Translations under genes and position numbers: made by a program | NCBI RefSeq assembly: GCF_001613065.1 | Contig: NZ_BDBQ01000012.1 | Location: 1 to 64,000, forward strand | Length of the DNA: 64,000 nucleotides | Reading direction: 5' to 3' | Origin: Nocardia miyunensis NBRC 108239 | Lineage (GTDB): Bacteria; Actinomycetota; Actinomycetes; Mycobacteriales; Mycobacteriaceae | Shown here: piece after piece, positions 24,934 to 32,693 of the stretch | How positions within the stretch are numbered: position 1 is the first letter of the stretch | How the letters are laid out: the number at the start of each line of letters is the position of its first letter | Notes under the pieces: model-generated | The model's database searches: none | Told to the model about the DNA's origin: nothing | Seen by the model: the letters and a program-made list of their open reading frames with translations, nothing else

Positions 24934-25566
24934 TCAGGACTCGTCCGGGTTGGGTGCGCCGGTTGATCGACGGGACCTGTTGCGCCGCACGGACTTCGTG
25001 GCCTCGAGCTGGTCCAGATCGGCAAGCAGATCCCGGGCGAGTTCCCGTTCGGCCTCGTAATGCCTGACGCACCAGCGCAGCACCGCGATGGGGAAGACCC
25101 AGTCGGGATTTCGGTCCGACCCCTCCGCCTCGGCGTCGGCCGCGGCCCGGCGGCGCATCTGCTCGGCGTAGTCGATGTGCTCGACGAGTATGTCGCGCAA
25201 CCGATCCGGCTCGGCGAGATTTCCGAGCCAGGCGCGCAGCATCACGCTGTGCTTGAGCACCGGAGCCTCGACGGGTGAGTGATTGACCCAGTGCGCCAGG
25301 GCCTCCCGGCCGCCGTCGGTGATCGTGTACATTCGCTTGCCGCGAATTCCGTCCTCGGACTGCACGATTCGGGAGGTGACGTAGTCGTGTTCGTCCAGAC
25401 GTTTGAGTTCGGCGTAGATCTGGCTGAACGACGGGCTCCAGTAGAAGAACTGCAGACTCCAGTCGGCCCACTTCTTCAGCTCGTATCCGGACAGCTCCCC
25501 GGCGTGCGAGAGCATGCCGAGCACGGCCCAGGAGGTGGTCGGCAGGCTCGTGTCGGACGTCGTCAT
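24934..25566 (-). CDS. PadR-family transcriptional regulator
   Basis: A 210-residue regulator. The N-terminal PadR winged helix includes TSWAVLGMLSHAGELSGYEL and the wing segment VQSEDGIRGKRMYTITDGG. The C-terminal half (from about residue 95) is helical with DRLRDILVEHIDYAEQMRRR, the PadR/Vir_act_alpha_C dimerisation domain, and ends in an Arg/Ser-rich tail. The ATG at 25566 (MTTSDTSLP) is chosen because the upstream frame is Cys/Arg-rich. The effector is unknown. It lies 34 bases downstream of the IclR gene on the same strand and may be co-transcribed with it. Confidence 0.85.
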   Translation of the reverse strand: MTTSDTSLPTTSWAVLGMLSHAGELSGYELKKWADWSLQFFYWSPSFSQIYAELKRLDEHDYVTSRIVQSEDGIRGKRMYTITDGGREALAHWVNHSPVEAPVLKHSVMLRAWLGNLAEPDRLRDILVEHIDYAEQMRRRAAADAEAEGSDRNPDWVFPIAVLRWCVRHYEAERELARDLLADLDQLEATKSVRRNRSRRSTGAPNPDES

Positions 25567-25600
25567 CGGACCGCACCGCCCAGGTGTGTTCCGGTCCGGG

Positions 25601-26455
25601 CTACCGGCACCGCGGCCGCCTCGGGAACAGCGTGCGCCCGGCCTCGTGTGCGACCTCGAGCACCACTCGGGCGAGCCGATCGAAACCCATCGCATCGGCC
25701 GGACCCGACAGGGACAGTGCCGCGGGCGCCGCGCCGCGCACGCGGATGGGCGCTGCGACGCAGGCGATTCCGGCCATGGCCTCCTCGTGGTCGATCGCCA
25801 CGCCCTGGCGCAGCCGGACGCGGTCGAGTTCGCGCCGCATCGCCTCGGGTTCGCAGACCGTGCGTGCGGTCAGGCGCGCCGGACGCGCGCGGACCACCGA
25901 TTCGGCGATGGGCGGCTCCAGCGTCGCGAGCATCGCCTTGCCCAGAGCCGTTGCGTGCGCGGGCATCCGGCCGCCGAGCCGGGTCGGCAGCGCGGCGGCG
26001 AGCCGACCGCCGATCTTGTCCAGATAGATCACCTCGCGCCCGTCCAGGACGCCCAGATGACCCACCATGCCGGTGCGCTGGGCCAGTTCGTGCAGCAGCG
26101 GGCCGACCGCGTCGCGAATCTCGTTGTGGTCGGCGGTGAGTCCGCCCAGTTCCAGGGTGCGCATGCCCAGCCGGTAGCCGCCGGAGGTGTGCGCGAGCCA
26201 GCGCAGCCGGATCATCTGGTCCAGGATCCGATGCACGGTCGATCGCGGAAGTCCGGTTCGCTCAACGATTTCCAGCAGGGTCAGGGCCGGAGTCGCGGCG
26301 TCGAACGCATCGAGGATCAGGGTCATCCGCTCGATCATCGACACCGGAATCGGCCGGGCGGCAACGCTCGCCGGACGCTGCCGGGGTGAGGAATCGGTGA
26401 GGTGACCTCGGGCGGGGACGGCGCGTTCGGTGACGGGCAGCGTGGTGACGGTCAT
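25601..26455 (-). CDS. IclR-family transcriptional regulator
   Basis: A 284-residue regulator with an N-terminal winged helix (LTLLEIVERTGLPRSTVHRI, about residues 58-77) and a C-terminal IclR effector domain (LGVLDGREVIYLDKIGG, MPAHATALGKAMLA, VAIDHEEAMAGIACVAAPI). The HATALGKA motif and the Asp/Glu-Ala-rich effector pocket are typical. A GGAGG box precedes the ATG at 26455. The gene diverges from an extradiol-dioxygenase gene with 225 bases between starts, so control of an aromatic or steroid ring-cleavage step is probable. The 40-residue N-terminal extension before the HTH is longer than average. Confidence 0.85.
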   Translation of the reverse strand: MTVTTLPVTERAVPARGHLTDSSPRQRPASVAARPIPVSMIERMTLILDAFDAATPALTLLEIVERTGLPRSTVHRILDQMIRLRWLAHTSGGYRLGMRTLELGGLTADHNEIRDAVGPLLHELAQRTGMVGHLGVLDGREVIYLDKIGGRLAAALPTRLGGRMPAHATALGKAMLATLEPPIAESVVRARPARLTARTVCEPEAMRRELDRVRLRQGVAIDHEEAMAGIACVAAPIRVRGAAPAALSLSGPADAMGFDRLARVVLEVAHEAGRTLFPRRPRCR

Positions 26456-26470
26456 ATGGTCCTCCGTTGG

Positions 26471-26541
26471 CGCATATGCGGTCCAGAACTATGTCGACTA
26501 GGCATATTCGGTGTGCAGACTTGTGTTACCAGTCACACTGG
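26471..26541. promoter_or_regulatory. Candidate IclR operators in the IclR/dioxygenase divergent region
   Basis: CGCATATGCG (26471-26480) is a perfect 10-bp palindrome; a related copy GGCATATTCG follows at 26501-26510, thirty bases later, about three helical turns. A further short dyad, CCAGT-CAC-ACTGG, lies at 26529-26541. Phased copies between divergent regulator and enzyme genes fit IclR-type operators. A TTGACT at 26616 may be the dioxygenase -35 element, but a good -10 partner was not found. Confidence 0.45.
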
Positions 26542-26680
26542 ACCCTCGCGGCGGATCGCGAATCGGTGGAACTACGTATGTTCTACCGAGCCGTCCCGGT
26601 CACCGGGGCTATGTATTGACTCGAATGGTGGATGAGCTGGTCTGATAACTGTCGGCTATGACTTCCAAGGAGTGATCACA

Positions 26681-27559
26681 GTGGCTGCCTTCAGTTCCCT
26701 CGGCTACGTGCGGATCGGGATCACCGATCCGACCGCCTGGCGCGCTTTCGCCTTCGACACCATCGGATTCGCCGAAGGCCACGGCCCCGACGAGGATTCG
26801 ATCTATCTGCGCATGGACGAGCACACCTATCGGCTCGAACTGGTGCCCGGTGCACGCGACGAGGTGCTCGCGGTCGGCTGGCAGGTCGCCGACACGATCT
26901 CCCTGGCCCTGGTGCGCGAGGTTCTGGAGAAGGCCGACGTCGCGATAACCGCGCTCACGCCGGAGCAGGCGCGGGCGCGGCACGTGGAGGAGGCGATCGC
27001 CTTCGCCGATCCCTCCGGTGTGCGTATCGAGGTGTTCCACGGGCCGCTGCTGGACCACAGTCCGGTGCTGTCCCGGTTCGGCAACCGATTCGTCACCGGG
27101 GCAATGGGTTTGGGTCATGTGGTGCTGCCGGTTCCGGATCTCGAGGCGGCCCGCTGGTTCTACGCCGAGGTCCTGGGCTTCGCCGCCCGCGGCTCGTTCC
27201 GGGTGGGCCCGCCGGAGCATCCGCTGTGGATCCGCTTTCTCGGGGTGAATCCGCGTCATCACAGCCTCGCGCTGATTCCCGGAACCCCTTCGCAGGGACC
27301 GGGTCTGGTGCACATCATGGTGGAGGTGGATCAGCTCGATGACGTCGGCCGGGCGCTGGATCGGGTGACCTCGTCGGGATACCGCCTGTCCTCCACTCTC
27401 GGGCGGCACACCAACGACAAGATGGTCTCCTTCTACGTTCGCACCCCCGGCGGCTGGGATCTCGAATTCGGTTGTGACGGAATGCTCGTCGGCCAGGACT
27501 ATGTGGCCGAGGAGATGACCGCCGACAGCTACTGGGGCCACCAGTGGGCCGGACAGTGA
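26681..27559 (+). CDS. Type I extradiol ring-cleavage dioxygenase (VOC family, BphC/HsaC-like)
   Basis: A 292-residue iron(II)-dependent catechol dioxygenase with two VOC modules. The iron ligands of the family are in place in the second module: His146 (MGLGHVVLPVPD), His193/194 (NPRHHSLALIPG) and Glu262 (GWDLEFGCDG). The N-terminal module begins SLGYVRIGITDPTAWRAF, very like biphenyl and steroid ring-cleavage enzymes (BphC, HsaC). It probably opens a catecholic ring by meta-cleavage. GTG at 26681 has AAGGAG eight bases upstream, while an earlier GTG at 26672 overlaps that box, so 26681 is chosen. Divergent from the IclR gene; no hydrolase or hydroxylase partner is adjacent. Confidence 0.85.
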   Translation: MAAFSSLGYVRIGITDPTAWRAFAFDTIGFAEGHGPDEDSIYLRMDEHTYRLELVPGARDEVLAVGWQVADTISLALVREVLEKADVAITALTPEQARARHVEEAIAFADPSGVRIEVFHGPLLDHSPVLSRFGNRFVTGAMGLGHVVLPVPDLEAARWFYAEVLGFAARGSFRVGPPEHPLWIRFLGVNPRHHSLALIPGTPSQGPGLVHIMVEVDQLDDVGRALDRVTSSGYRLSSTLGRHTNDKMVSFYVRTPGGWDLEFGCDGMLVGQDYVAEEMTADSYWGHQWAGQ

Positions 27560-27568
27560 GCCGTCCGC

Positions 27569-28033
27569 TCAGGCGGCGGTATCGGTGAACGTCACCCGCA
27601 CCGACACCGGGGTGGTCTGCAACGCGGCGAAACCGGCGGCGGTGAGCGGTGCGAGCAGTCGATGGGGCGCGAAGGCTCGGGCGCGCGCCACCACATCGTC
27701 CTCGGGCCGTAGTTCGGCGATCGCGGTGCGCCACCGATTGCCCTGGCGCAGCCGGATGTTCGGCTCGGCCGCGATGTTGTTGCCCCAGCCCGAGCGCATG
27801 CCGTGCTGGCAGATGATCCAGGCGCCCTCGTCGTCGAATCGGACCGAGACGGGTACCACGCGCGGCTGACCCGACTTGCGGCCGATCGTCTCGAGTTCGG
27901 TGGCGAATGTGGAACGCACACCGATTCGGTTCAGGGTGCGGAACAGCGGATTGACCACGTATCGGCCGACATTGCGTTCGATCACGAACTTGCGGGCCAG
28001 TCGATCCGGACGTGATTCGGACAGCTGTGTCAT
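27569..28033 (-). CDS. Deazaflavin (F420)-dependent nitroreductase-family protein
   Basis: A 154-residue split-barrel protein of the Ddn/F420H2-dependent quinone reductase family typical of mycobacteria and nocardiae. Family segments are VVNPLFRTLNRIGV, ELETIGRKSGQPRVVPVSV, then GAWIICQHGMRSGWGNNI (cofactor-facing) and NIRLRQGNRWRTAIAE. Members reduce quinones or nitro compounds with F420H2, often at the membrane. The ATG at 28033 (MTQLSESRPD) is used because the region upstream is the operator zone shared with the divergent TetR gene. Its 3' end faces the dioxygenase gene nine bases away. Confidence 0.85.
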   Translation of the reverse strand: MTQLSESRPDRLARKFVIERNVGRYVVNPLFRTLNRIGVRSTFATELETIGRKSGQPRVVPVSVRFDDEGAWIICQHGMRSGWGNNIAAEPNIRLRQGNRWRTAIAELRPEDDVVARARAFAPHRLLAPLTAAGFAALQTTPVSVRVTFTDTAA

Positions 28034-28069
28034 CGTCGTGCTCCCTCGTCGGTGGTCATCGGCAGGTAG

Positions 28070-28107
28070 ACCGATTGGTTTAGTCGAAGAGTAGTACACC
28101 GATCGGT
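28070..28107. promoter_or_regulatory. Two TetR-type operator copies between nitroreductase and TetR genes
   Basis: ACCGATTGGT (28070-28079) and ACCGATCGGT (28098-28107) are near-perfect and perfect 10-bp palindromes whose starts are 28 bases apart; both are followed by TTTAGT or ATAGT. They resemble the tAGACCrrTC boxes of the LmrA/YxaF branch of TetR regulators. A TATAGT -10-like element (28106-28111) overlaps the second copy, as expected for repression. Confidence 0.55.
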
Positions 28108-28162
28108 ATAGTGGCAAGGTAGGCTGGTAGGCCATTGGAAACGCGGATCGGAAAGGTCGCCC

Positions 28163-28729
28163 ATGGGAGTGCGGGATCGGTTGATCGACGGTGCGATCGA
28201 TCTGATGCGGCGCAACGGCGTGGCCGGTACCGGTATCGCCCAGCTGCTGCAGCACAGCGGCGTCTCGCGGCGCTCGATATATCTGAATTTCCCGGCCGGT
28301 AAATCGGAGTTGATCGCCGAGGCGACCCGCACCGCGGGTCGCGCCTACAGCGCGCTGATGCGCTCGGTCACCGAGAGTTCGGATATGGCCTCGGCGCTGG
28401 CCGCGTTTCCGGCGCTCTGGCGGGAGACGGTCGTGTCCAGCGATTTCACCGCGGGCTGCCCGATCGTGGCCGCCGCCCTGGGCCGCGCGGACGCCCCCGA
28501 GGCCGCCGACGCCGCAGGGGAGACGTTCGCCGACTGGGAATCGATCCTCGCCGAACGGCTACGCGCCGAACGTATCGAACCCGAACTTGCCCGGTCCCTG
28601 GCGACCACGATCATCGCCGCCGTCGAGGGCGCGGTCGTCATGGCCCTGGCCACCCGCTCGGCCGATCCCCTCGAACGAGTCGCCGCCCAGATGTCCACCC
28701 TGGTGGCCCATCACACCGCAGCCGCCTAG
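28163..28729 (+). CDS. TetR/AcrR regulator, LmrA/YxaF type
   Basis: A 188-residue repressor. The N-terminal helix-turn-helix is [20 protein letters not shown] followed by [15 protein letters not shown]; the NFP-x-GK variant of the usual FxxKEEL is characteristic of the LmrA/YxaF subgroup. The C-terminal half contains [20 protein letters not shown], again typical of that subgroup. It diverges from the F420-type nitroreductase gene, and two matching palindromes lie between them, so it probably represses that gene and itself in response to a drug or quinone. The ATG at 28163 follows GGAAAGG. Confidence 0.85.
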   Translation: MGVRDRLIDGAIDLMRRNGVAGTGIAQLLQHSGVSRRSIYLNFPAGKSELIAEATRTAGRAYSALMRSVTESSDMASALAAFPALWRETVVSSDFTAGCPIVAAALGRADAPEAADAAGETFADWESILAERLRAERIEPELARSLATTIIAAVEGAVVMALATRSADPLERVAAQMSTLVAHHTAAA

Positions 28730-28842
28730 AGCGTTCCTACGGCAGCGCACCCTGCAACACGGGCGGCCTTGTCGCGTCCCTGCAATGGTTCACCGGGGGA
28801 TGCCGGGGTGGGATGTATCACCCGGTCAGTACCCTGGTCTGT

Positions 28843-30159
28843 ATGACAGCATCGCGCAGTGATTCGTTGACGGGTGGCGGTCGGGCGACGGGTGGCCACG
28901 CTCTCGCGGCCACCGATCTCGACGACGTCCGCGCGGCGGTGCACGACGCGGCGCGCCGCGCCCGGGTGGCCTCGCGCACGCTCGCCCGGCTCACCACCGC
29001 CGAGAAGAACAGCGCGCTGCAGGCGTGTGCCGATGCTCTGCTCGCCGCCGCGGACTGGGTACTCACGGCCAACGCCGAGGACATCGAGGCCGCCCGCGCG
29101 GGCGGCACCGCCGATTCCCTGCTGGACCGGCTGCGCCTGACCTCGGCCCGGGTCGACGGCATCGCCGCGGGGCTGCGCCAGGTCGCGGGCCTGCCGGATC
29201 CGGTCGGCGTGGTGATCCGCGGTTCGACGCTGCCCAACGGCCTGGAGATCCGTCAGGTGCGGGTGCCGCTCGGTGTGGTCGGCATGGTCTACGAGGCACG
29301 GCCGAACGTCACGGTCGACGCGTTCGGCCTGGCGCTCAAATCCGGCAACGCGGCCCTGCTGCGCGGCTCCTCCTCGGCGGCGCGATCGAATGCCGCGCTG
29401 GTCGAGGTGCTGCGCGATGCCCTTGTCGCACAGGGACTTCCGGCCGACGCGGTGCAACTGCTGCCCAGTCACGACCGCTCCAGCGTCACCCATCTGATCC
29501 AGGCGCGCGGTCTGGTGGACGTGGTGATCCCGCGCGGCGGAGCCGGGCTGATCGAGGCCGTCGTGCGCGACGCGCAGGTGCCCACCATCGAGACCGGAAC
29601 CGGTAATTGCCACGTCTACGTGCACTCCGCCGCGGATCTGGATATGGCCGAGTCGATCCTGCTCAATGCCAAGACCCGGCGGCCGAGCGTGTGCAATACC
29701 GCCGAGACGGTCCTGATCGATCGGGCCGTCGCGGACACCGCGGTGCCCCGGCTGATCGGCGCGCTCGAAGGTGTGGGCGTCACCGTGCACGGTGATCTGC
29801 CGGGTCTGGTGCCCGCCACGGAGAAGGATTGGGCCGAGGAGTATCTGTCGCTGGATATCGCGCTGCAGGTCGTCGACGATCTGGACGCGGCGGTCGAGCA
29901 CATCAACCGGTGGGGCACCGGCCACACCGAGGCCATCGTCACCGCTGATCTGCGGGCCGCGCGCGAGTTCACCGATCGCGTGGACGCGGCGACGGTCATG
30001 GTGAACGCGTCCACCGCGTTCACCGACGGCGAGCAGTTCGGCTTCGGCGCGGAGATCGGCATCTCCACCCAGAAGTTGCACGCCCGCGGCCCGATGGGCC
30101 TGCCCGAGCTCACCTCCACCAAGTGGATCGTGTGGGGAGACGGCCAGACCAGGCCGTGA
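28843..30159 (+). CDS. proA: Gamma-glutamyl phosphate reductase
   Basis: A 438-residue NADPH-dependent aldehyde dehydrogenase-fold enzyme that reduces L-glutamyl 5-phosphate to the semialdehyde in proline synthesis. The catalytic cysteine is in [16 protein letters not shown], and the family segments [36 protein letters not shown] and [10 protein letters not shown] are intact. Length is normal. ATG at 28843 (MTASRSD) is preferred to 28813, which adds ten unconserved residues. ProB is not in the window. The gene opens the block that is collinear with M. tuberculosis, where proA (Rv2427c) is followed by MoxR and VWA genes as here. Confidence 0.93.
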   Translation: MTASRSDSLTGGGRATGGHALAATDLDDVRAAVHDAARRARVASRTLARLTTAEKNSALQACADALLAAADWVLTANAEDIEAARAGGTADSLLDRLRLTSARVDGIAAGLRQVAGLPDPVGVVIRGSTLPNGLEIRQVRVPLGVVGMVYEARPNVTVDAFGLALKSGNAALLRGSSSAARSNAALVEVLRDALVAQGLPADAVQLLPSHDRSSVTHLIQARGLVDVVIPRGGAGLIEAVVRDAQVPTIETGTGNCHVYVHSAADLDMAESILLNAKTRRPSVCNTAETVLIDRAVADTAVPRLIGALEGVGVTVHGDLPGLVPATEKDWAEEYLSLDIALQVVDDLDAAVEHINRWGTGHTEAIVTADLRAAREFTDRVDAATVMVNASTAFTDGEQFGFGAEIGISTQKLHARGPMGLPELTSTKWIVWGDGQTRP

Positions 30160-30273
30160 GTGCTGTGGGACACACTGTCGTCACCGAGCGTCGAGTGTGT
30201 ACCGTCGAGTCAGGGCTCGTTTATGCGCTGCACAACAGTTGCGAGCGGCGGCTAGGGTAACCACGGAGGACCG

Positions 30274-31176
30274 GTGGCAGAGGTAACCGAAACAGTGCAC
30301 GAGCCGATCTTCGCGTCGGTCGAGGATGTCCTCACCCGGCTCGCCACGACCGGCTACCTGTCGGACAAGGCGACCGCGACCTCGGTCTTCCTCGCCGATC
30401 GTCTGGGCAAACCGCTGCTCATCGAGGGCCCCGCGGGTGTCGGCAAGACCGAGCTGGCCCGCTCGGTCGCACAGGTCGCGGGCGCGGAGCTGGTGCGGTT
30501 GCAGTGCTACGAGGGCATCGACGAGGCCCGGGCGCTGTACGAGTGGAATCACGCCAAGCAGATCCTGCGCATCCAGGCCGGGACGGCCGACTCCGGCGTA
30601 GCCGAGAACAGTTGGGCGGAAACGAAATCCGACGTGTTCAGCGAGGAGTTCCTGCTGTCGCGTCCGCTGCTGACCGCGATCCGGCGCAGCGAACCCACGG
30701 TGCTGCTGATCGACGAGGCGGACAAGGCCGACGTCGAGATCGAGGGCCTGATGCTGGAAGTGCTCAGCGATTTCGCGGTCACCGTCCCGGAACTGGGCAC
30801 CATCACCGCCACCCGCCTCCCCTTCGCGGTGCTGACCTCCAACGCCACCCGCGAGTTGTCCGAGGCGCTCAAACGCCGCTGCCTGTACCTGCACATCGAT
30901 TTCCCGGACGAGGAACTCGAACGTCGCATCCTCGCGAGCCGAGTGCCCGAACTGAAGCCCGCGGTCGCGGCGCAACTGGTGCGGATCGTGCACGTGCTGC
31001 GCGGTATGCAGCTCAAGAAGTTGCCCTCGGTGGCGGAGTCGATCGACTGGGGCCGCACGCTGCTGGCCCTGGGCCTGAAAGATCTGGACGACAGGTCGGT
31101 GCGCGCGACCCTCGGCGTCGTGCTCAAACATCACAGCGATCACCAGCGTGCGCTGTCCGAGCTGAAGCTGGCCTGA
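30274..31176 (+). CDS. MoxR-family AAA+ ATPase
   Basis: A 300-residue AAA+ ATPase. Walker A is IEGPAGVGKTELARSVAQ (about residues 50-67), Walker B is TVLLIDEADKADVEIEGLM, and sensor 1 is AVLTSNATRELSEALKRRCL. These proteins act as chaperones that, with VWA-domain partners, remodel or insert metal cofactors into target complexes. GTG at 30274 follows GGAGGA. The stop codon overlaps the start of the VWA gene (TGATG), so the two are translationally coupled. The pair follows proA in M. tuberculosis too. The client is not known; no CO-dehydrogenase genes are nearby. Confidence 0.88.
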   Translation: MAEVTETVHEPIFASVEDVLTRLATTGYLSDKATATSVFLADRLGKPLLIEGPAGVGKTELARSVAQVAGAELVRLQCYEGIDEARALYEWNHAKQILRIQAGTADSGVAENSWAETKSDVFSEEFLLSRPLLTAIRRSEPTVLLIDEADKADVEIEGLMLEVLSDFAVTVPELGTITATRLPFAVLTSNATRELSEALKRRCLYLHIDFPDEELERRILASRVPELKPAVAAQLVRIVHVLRGMQLKKLPSVAESIDWGRTLLALGLKDLDDRSVRATLGVVLKHHSDHQRALSELKLA

Positions 31177-32630
31177 TGTTCGGCGGCAGAGCCCGGACGC
31201 CCGGGTCGGCCGAGTCGCCGGCCGACCTCCCGGACGCCGCGCCGCACGGCCTGTCCGGACATCTGGTCGGATTCGTGGAGGCGTTGCGCGCCAGGGGAAT
31301 TCCGGTCGGCCCCTCGGAGACGGTGGACGCCGGACAGGTCATCGCGGTGCTGGATCTGATGGACCGCGAGATGTTGCGCGAGGGCCTGGCCTGCGCGCTG
31401 CTGCGCCGAACCACTCAGCGCGCCACCTTCGACGGCCTGTTCGACCTGTGGTTCCCGGCCGCGCTGGGCGAGCGCACCGGCGCGGACGAGGTGGAGATCC
31501 CGCGTCGGCCCGACGGCGAGGTCGACATCCTCGAACTGCGAAAGATGTTGGCCGAGTTGCTCGTCGCGGATCCCTCCGCCGAGCGGACGCAGCAATTGCA
31601 GCAACTCGCCGCGCAGATGGTCGAGCAGATGGGGCAGTACCGGTCGGCCAACGGCCCGTCGTTCTCCGCGTATCAGACGCTCAAGGATGTCCAGCCCGAA
31701 CTCCTGGTGAGCAAATTGCTCGCGGGATTGGCTGCGGGAGTGGACGATTCGGATTTCGGCTCGGAGATCGCGCGGCGCGCTGCGCGGGCGCGGGTCAAGG
31801 AGTTCCGCGGCACCGTCGAGGCCGAGACCCGGCGTCGGGTGGCCGAGCGGATCGGCCGCGAGCGCGTCGCCACCTACGGTGTGCAGCGGCAGGCCGAGGA
31901 CGCGGATTTCCTGCGCATCTCCGAGAACGAACTGGCCGAACTGCGGCGCAGCAGTCAACGGCTGGCCCGGGTGCTGGCCTCCCGGCTGGCCGCGCGCCGC
32001 CGCCGGGCCCGGCGCGGGGAGATCGATCTGCGCAAGACGTTGCGCCGGTCCATGTCCACCGGCGGGGTGCCGATCGACCTCGTCTCGCGCAAGCCGCGCC
32101 CCGGACGCCCGGATCTGGTTCTGCTGTGCGATATCTCGGGCTCGGTGGCCGGGTTCTCCAGCTTCACCATGCTGCTGGTGAACGCGTTGCGCGAACAGTT
32201 CTCCCGGGTGCGGATCTTCGCGTTCGTGGATCGCGCCGACGAGGTGACGCACCTGTTCGACCAGGTGACGCCGCTGGATCAGGTGACCAGGCGGATCTTC
32301 AGCGAGACGAAGGTGGTCGGCATCGAGGGGCACTCCGATTACGGCGCTGCCTTGGACGGATTCGCCGAGCAGTGGCCCGACGCGGTCACCAGTCGTACCT
32401 CGCTGCTGATCCTCGGCGACGCGCGCACCAACTATCGCGATCCGGCCCTCGATACCCTCCGCCGTCTCGCCGATACCGCCAAACACGCGTACTGGCTGAA
32501 TCCCGAGGCGGAAAAGGTATGGGGCACAGGCGATTCCGCGGCTCGCCGGTACGCGGAGATCGTCGAGATGTACGAATGCCGGTCGGCCCGGCAGCTGACC
32601 GCCGTCGTCGGGGGACTGCTGCCGATCTGA
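31176..32630 (+). CDS. VWA-domain protein, CoxE-like
   Basis: A 484-residue cytosolic protein with a C-terminal von Willebrand factor A domain. The metal-ion-dependent adhesion site DISGSVAGF (DxSxS) is intact near residue 315, with the later Thr/Asp positions in KVVGIEGHSDYGAALD and LLILGDARTNYRD. The N-terminal 200 residues are helical and charged (LELRKMLAELLVADPSAERT). It is the partner of the MoxR ATPase just upstream, with which it overlaps by one base. No transmembrane helix is evident. The CoxD/CoxE pairing suggests chaperoning of a metalloprotein, but the client is unknown. Confidence 0.85.
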   Translation: MFGGRARTPGSAESPADLPDAAPHGLSGHLVGFVEALRARGIPVGPSETVDAGQVIAVLDLMDREMLREGLACALLRRTTQRATFDGLFDLWFPAALGERTGADEVEIPRRPDGEVDILELRKMLAELLVADPSAERTQQLQQLAAQMVEQMGQYRSANGPSFSAYQTLKDVQPELLVSKLLAGLAAGVDDSDFGSEIARRAARARVKEFRGTVEAETRRRVAERIGRERVATYGVQRQAEDADFLRISENELAELRRSSQRLARVLASRLAARRRRARRGEIDLRKTLRRSMSTGGVPIDLVSRKPRPGRPDLVLLCDISGSVAGFSSFTMLLVNALREQFSRVRIFAFVDRADEVTHLFDQVTPLDQVTRRIFSETKVVGIEGHSDYGAALDGFAEQWPDAVTSRTSLLILGDARTNYRDPALDTLRRLADTAKHAYWLNPEAEKVWGTGDSAARRYAEIVEMYECRSARQLTAVVGGLLPI

Positions 32631-32693
32631 GTGGCGGGGTGACCATTAGCTTTTATTAAGCGCATCCCATGGGTGGGTCGCGATCATCCATCC

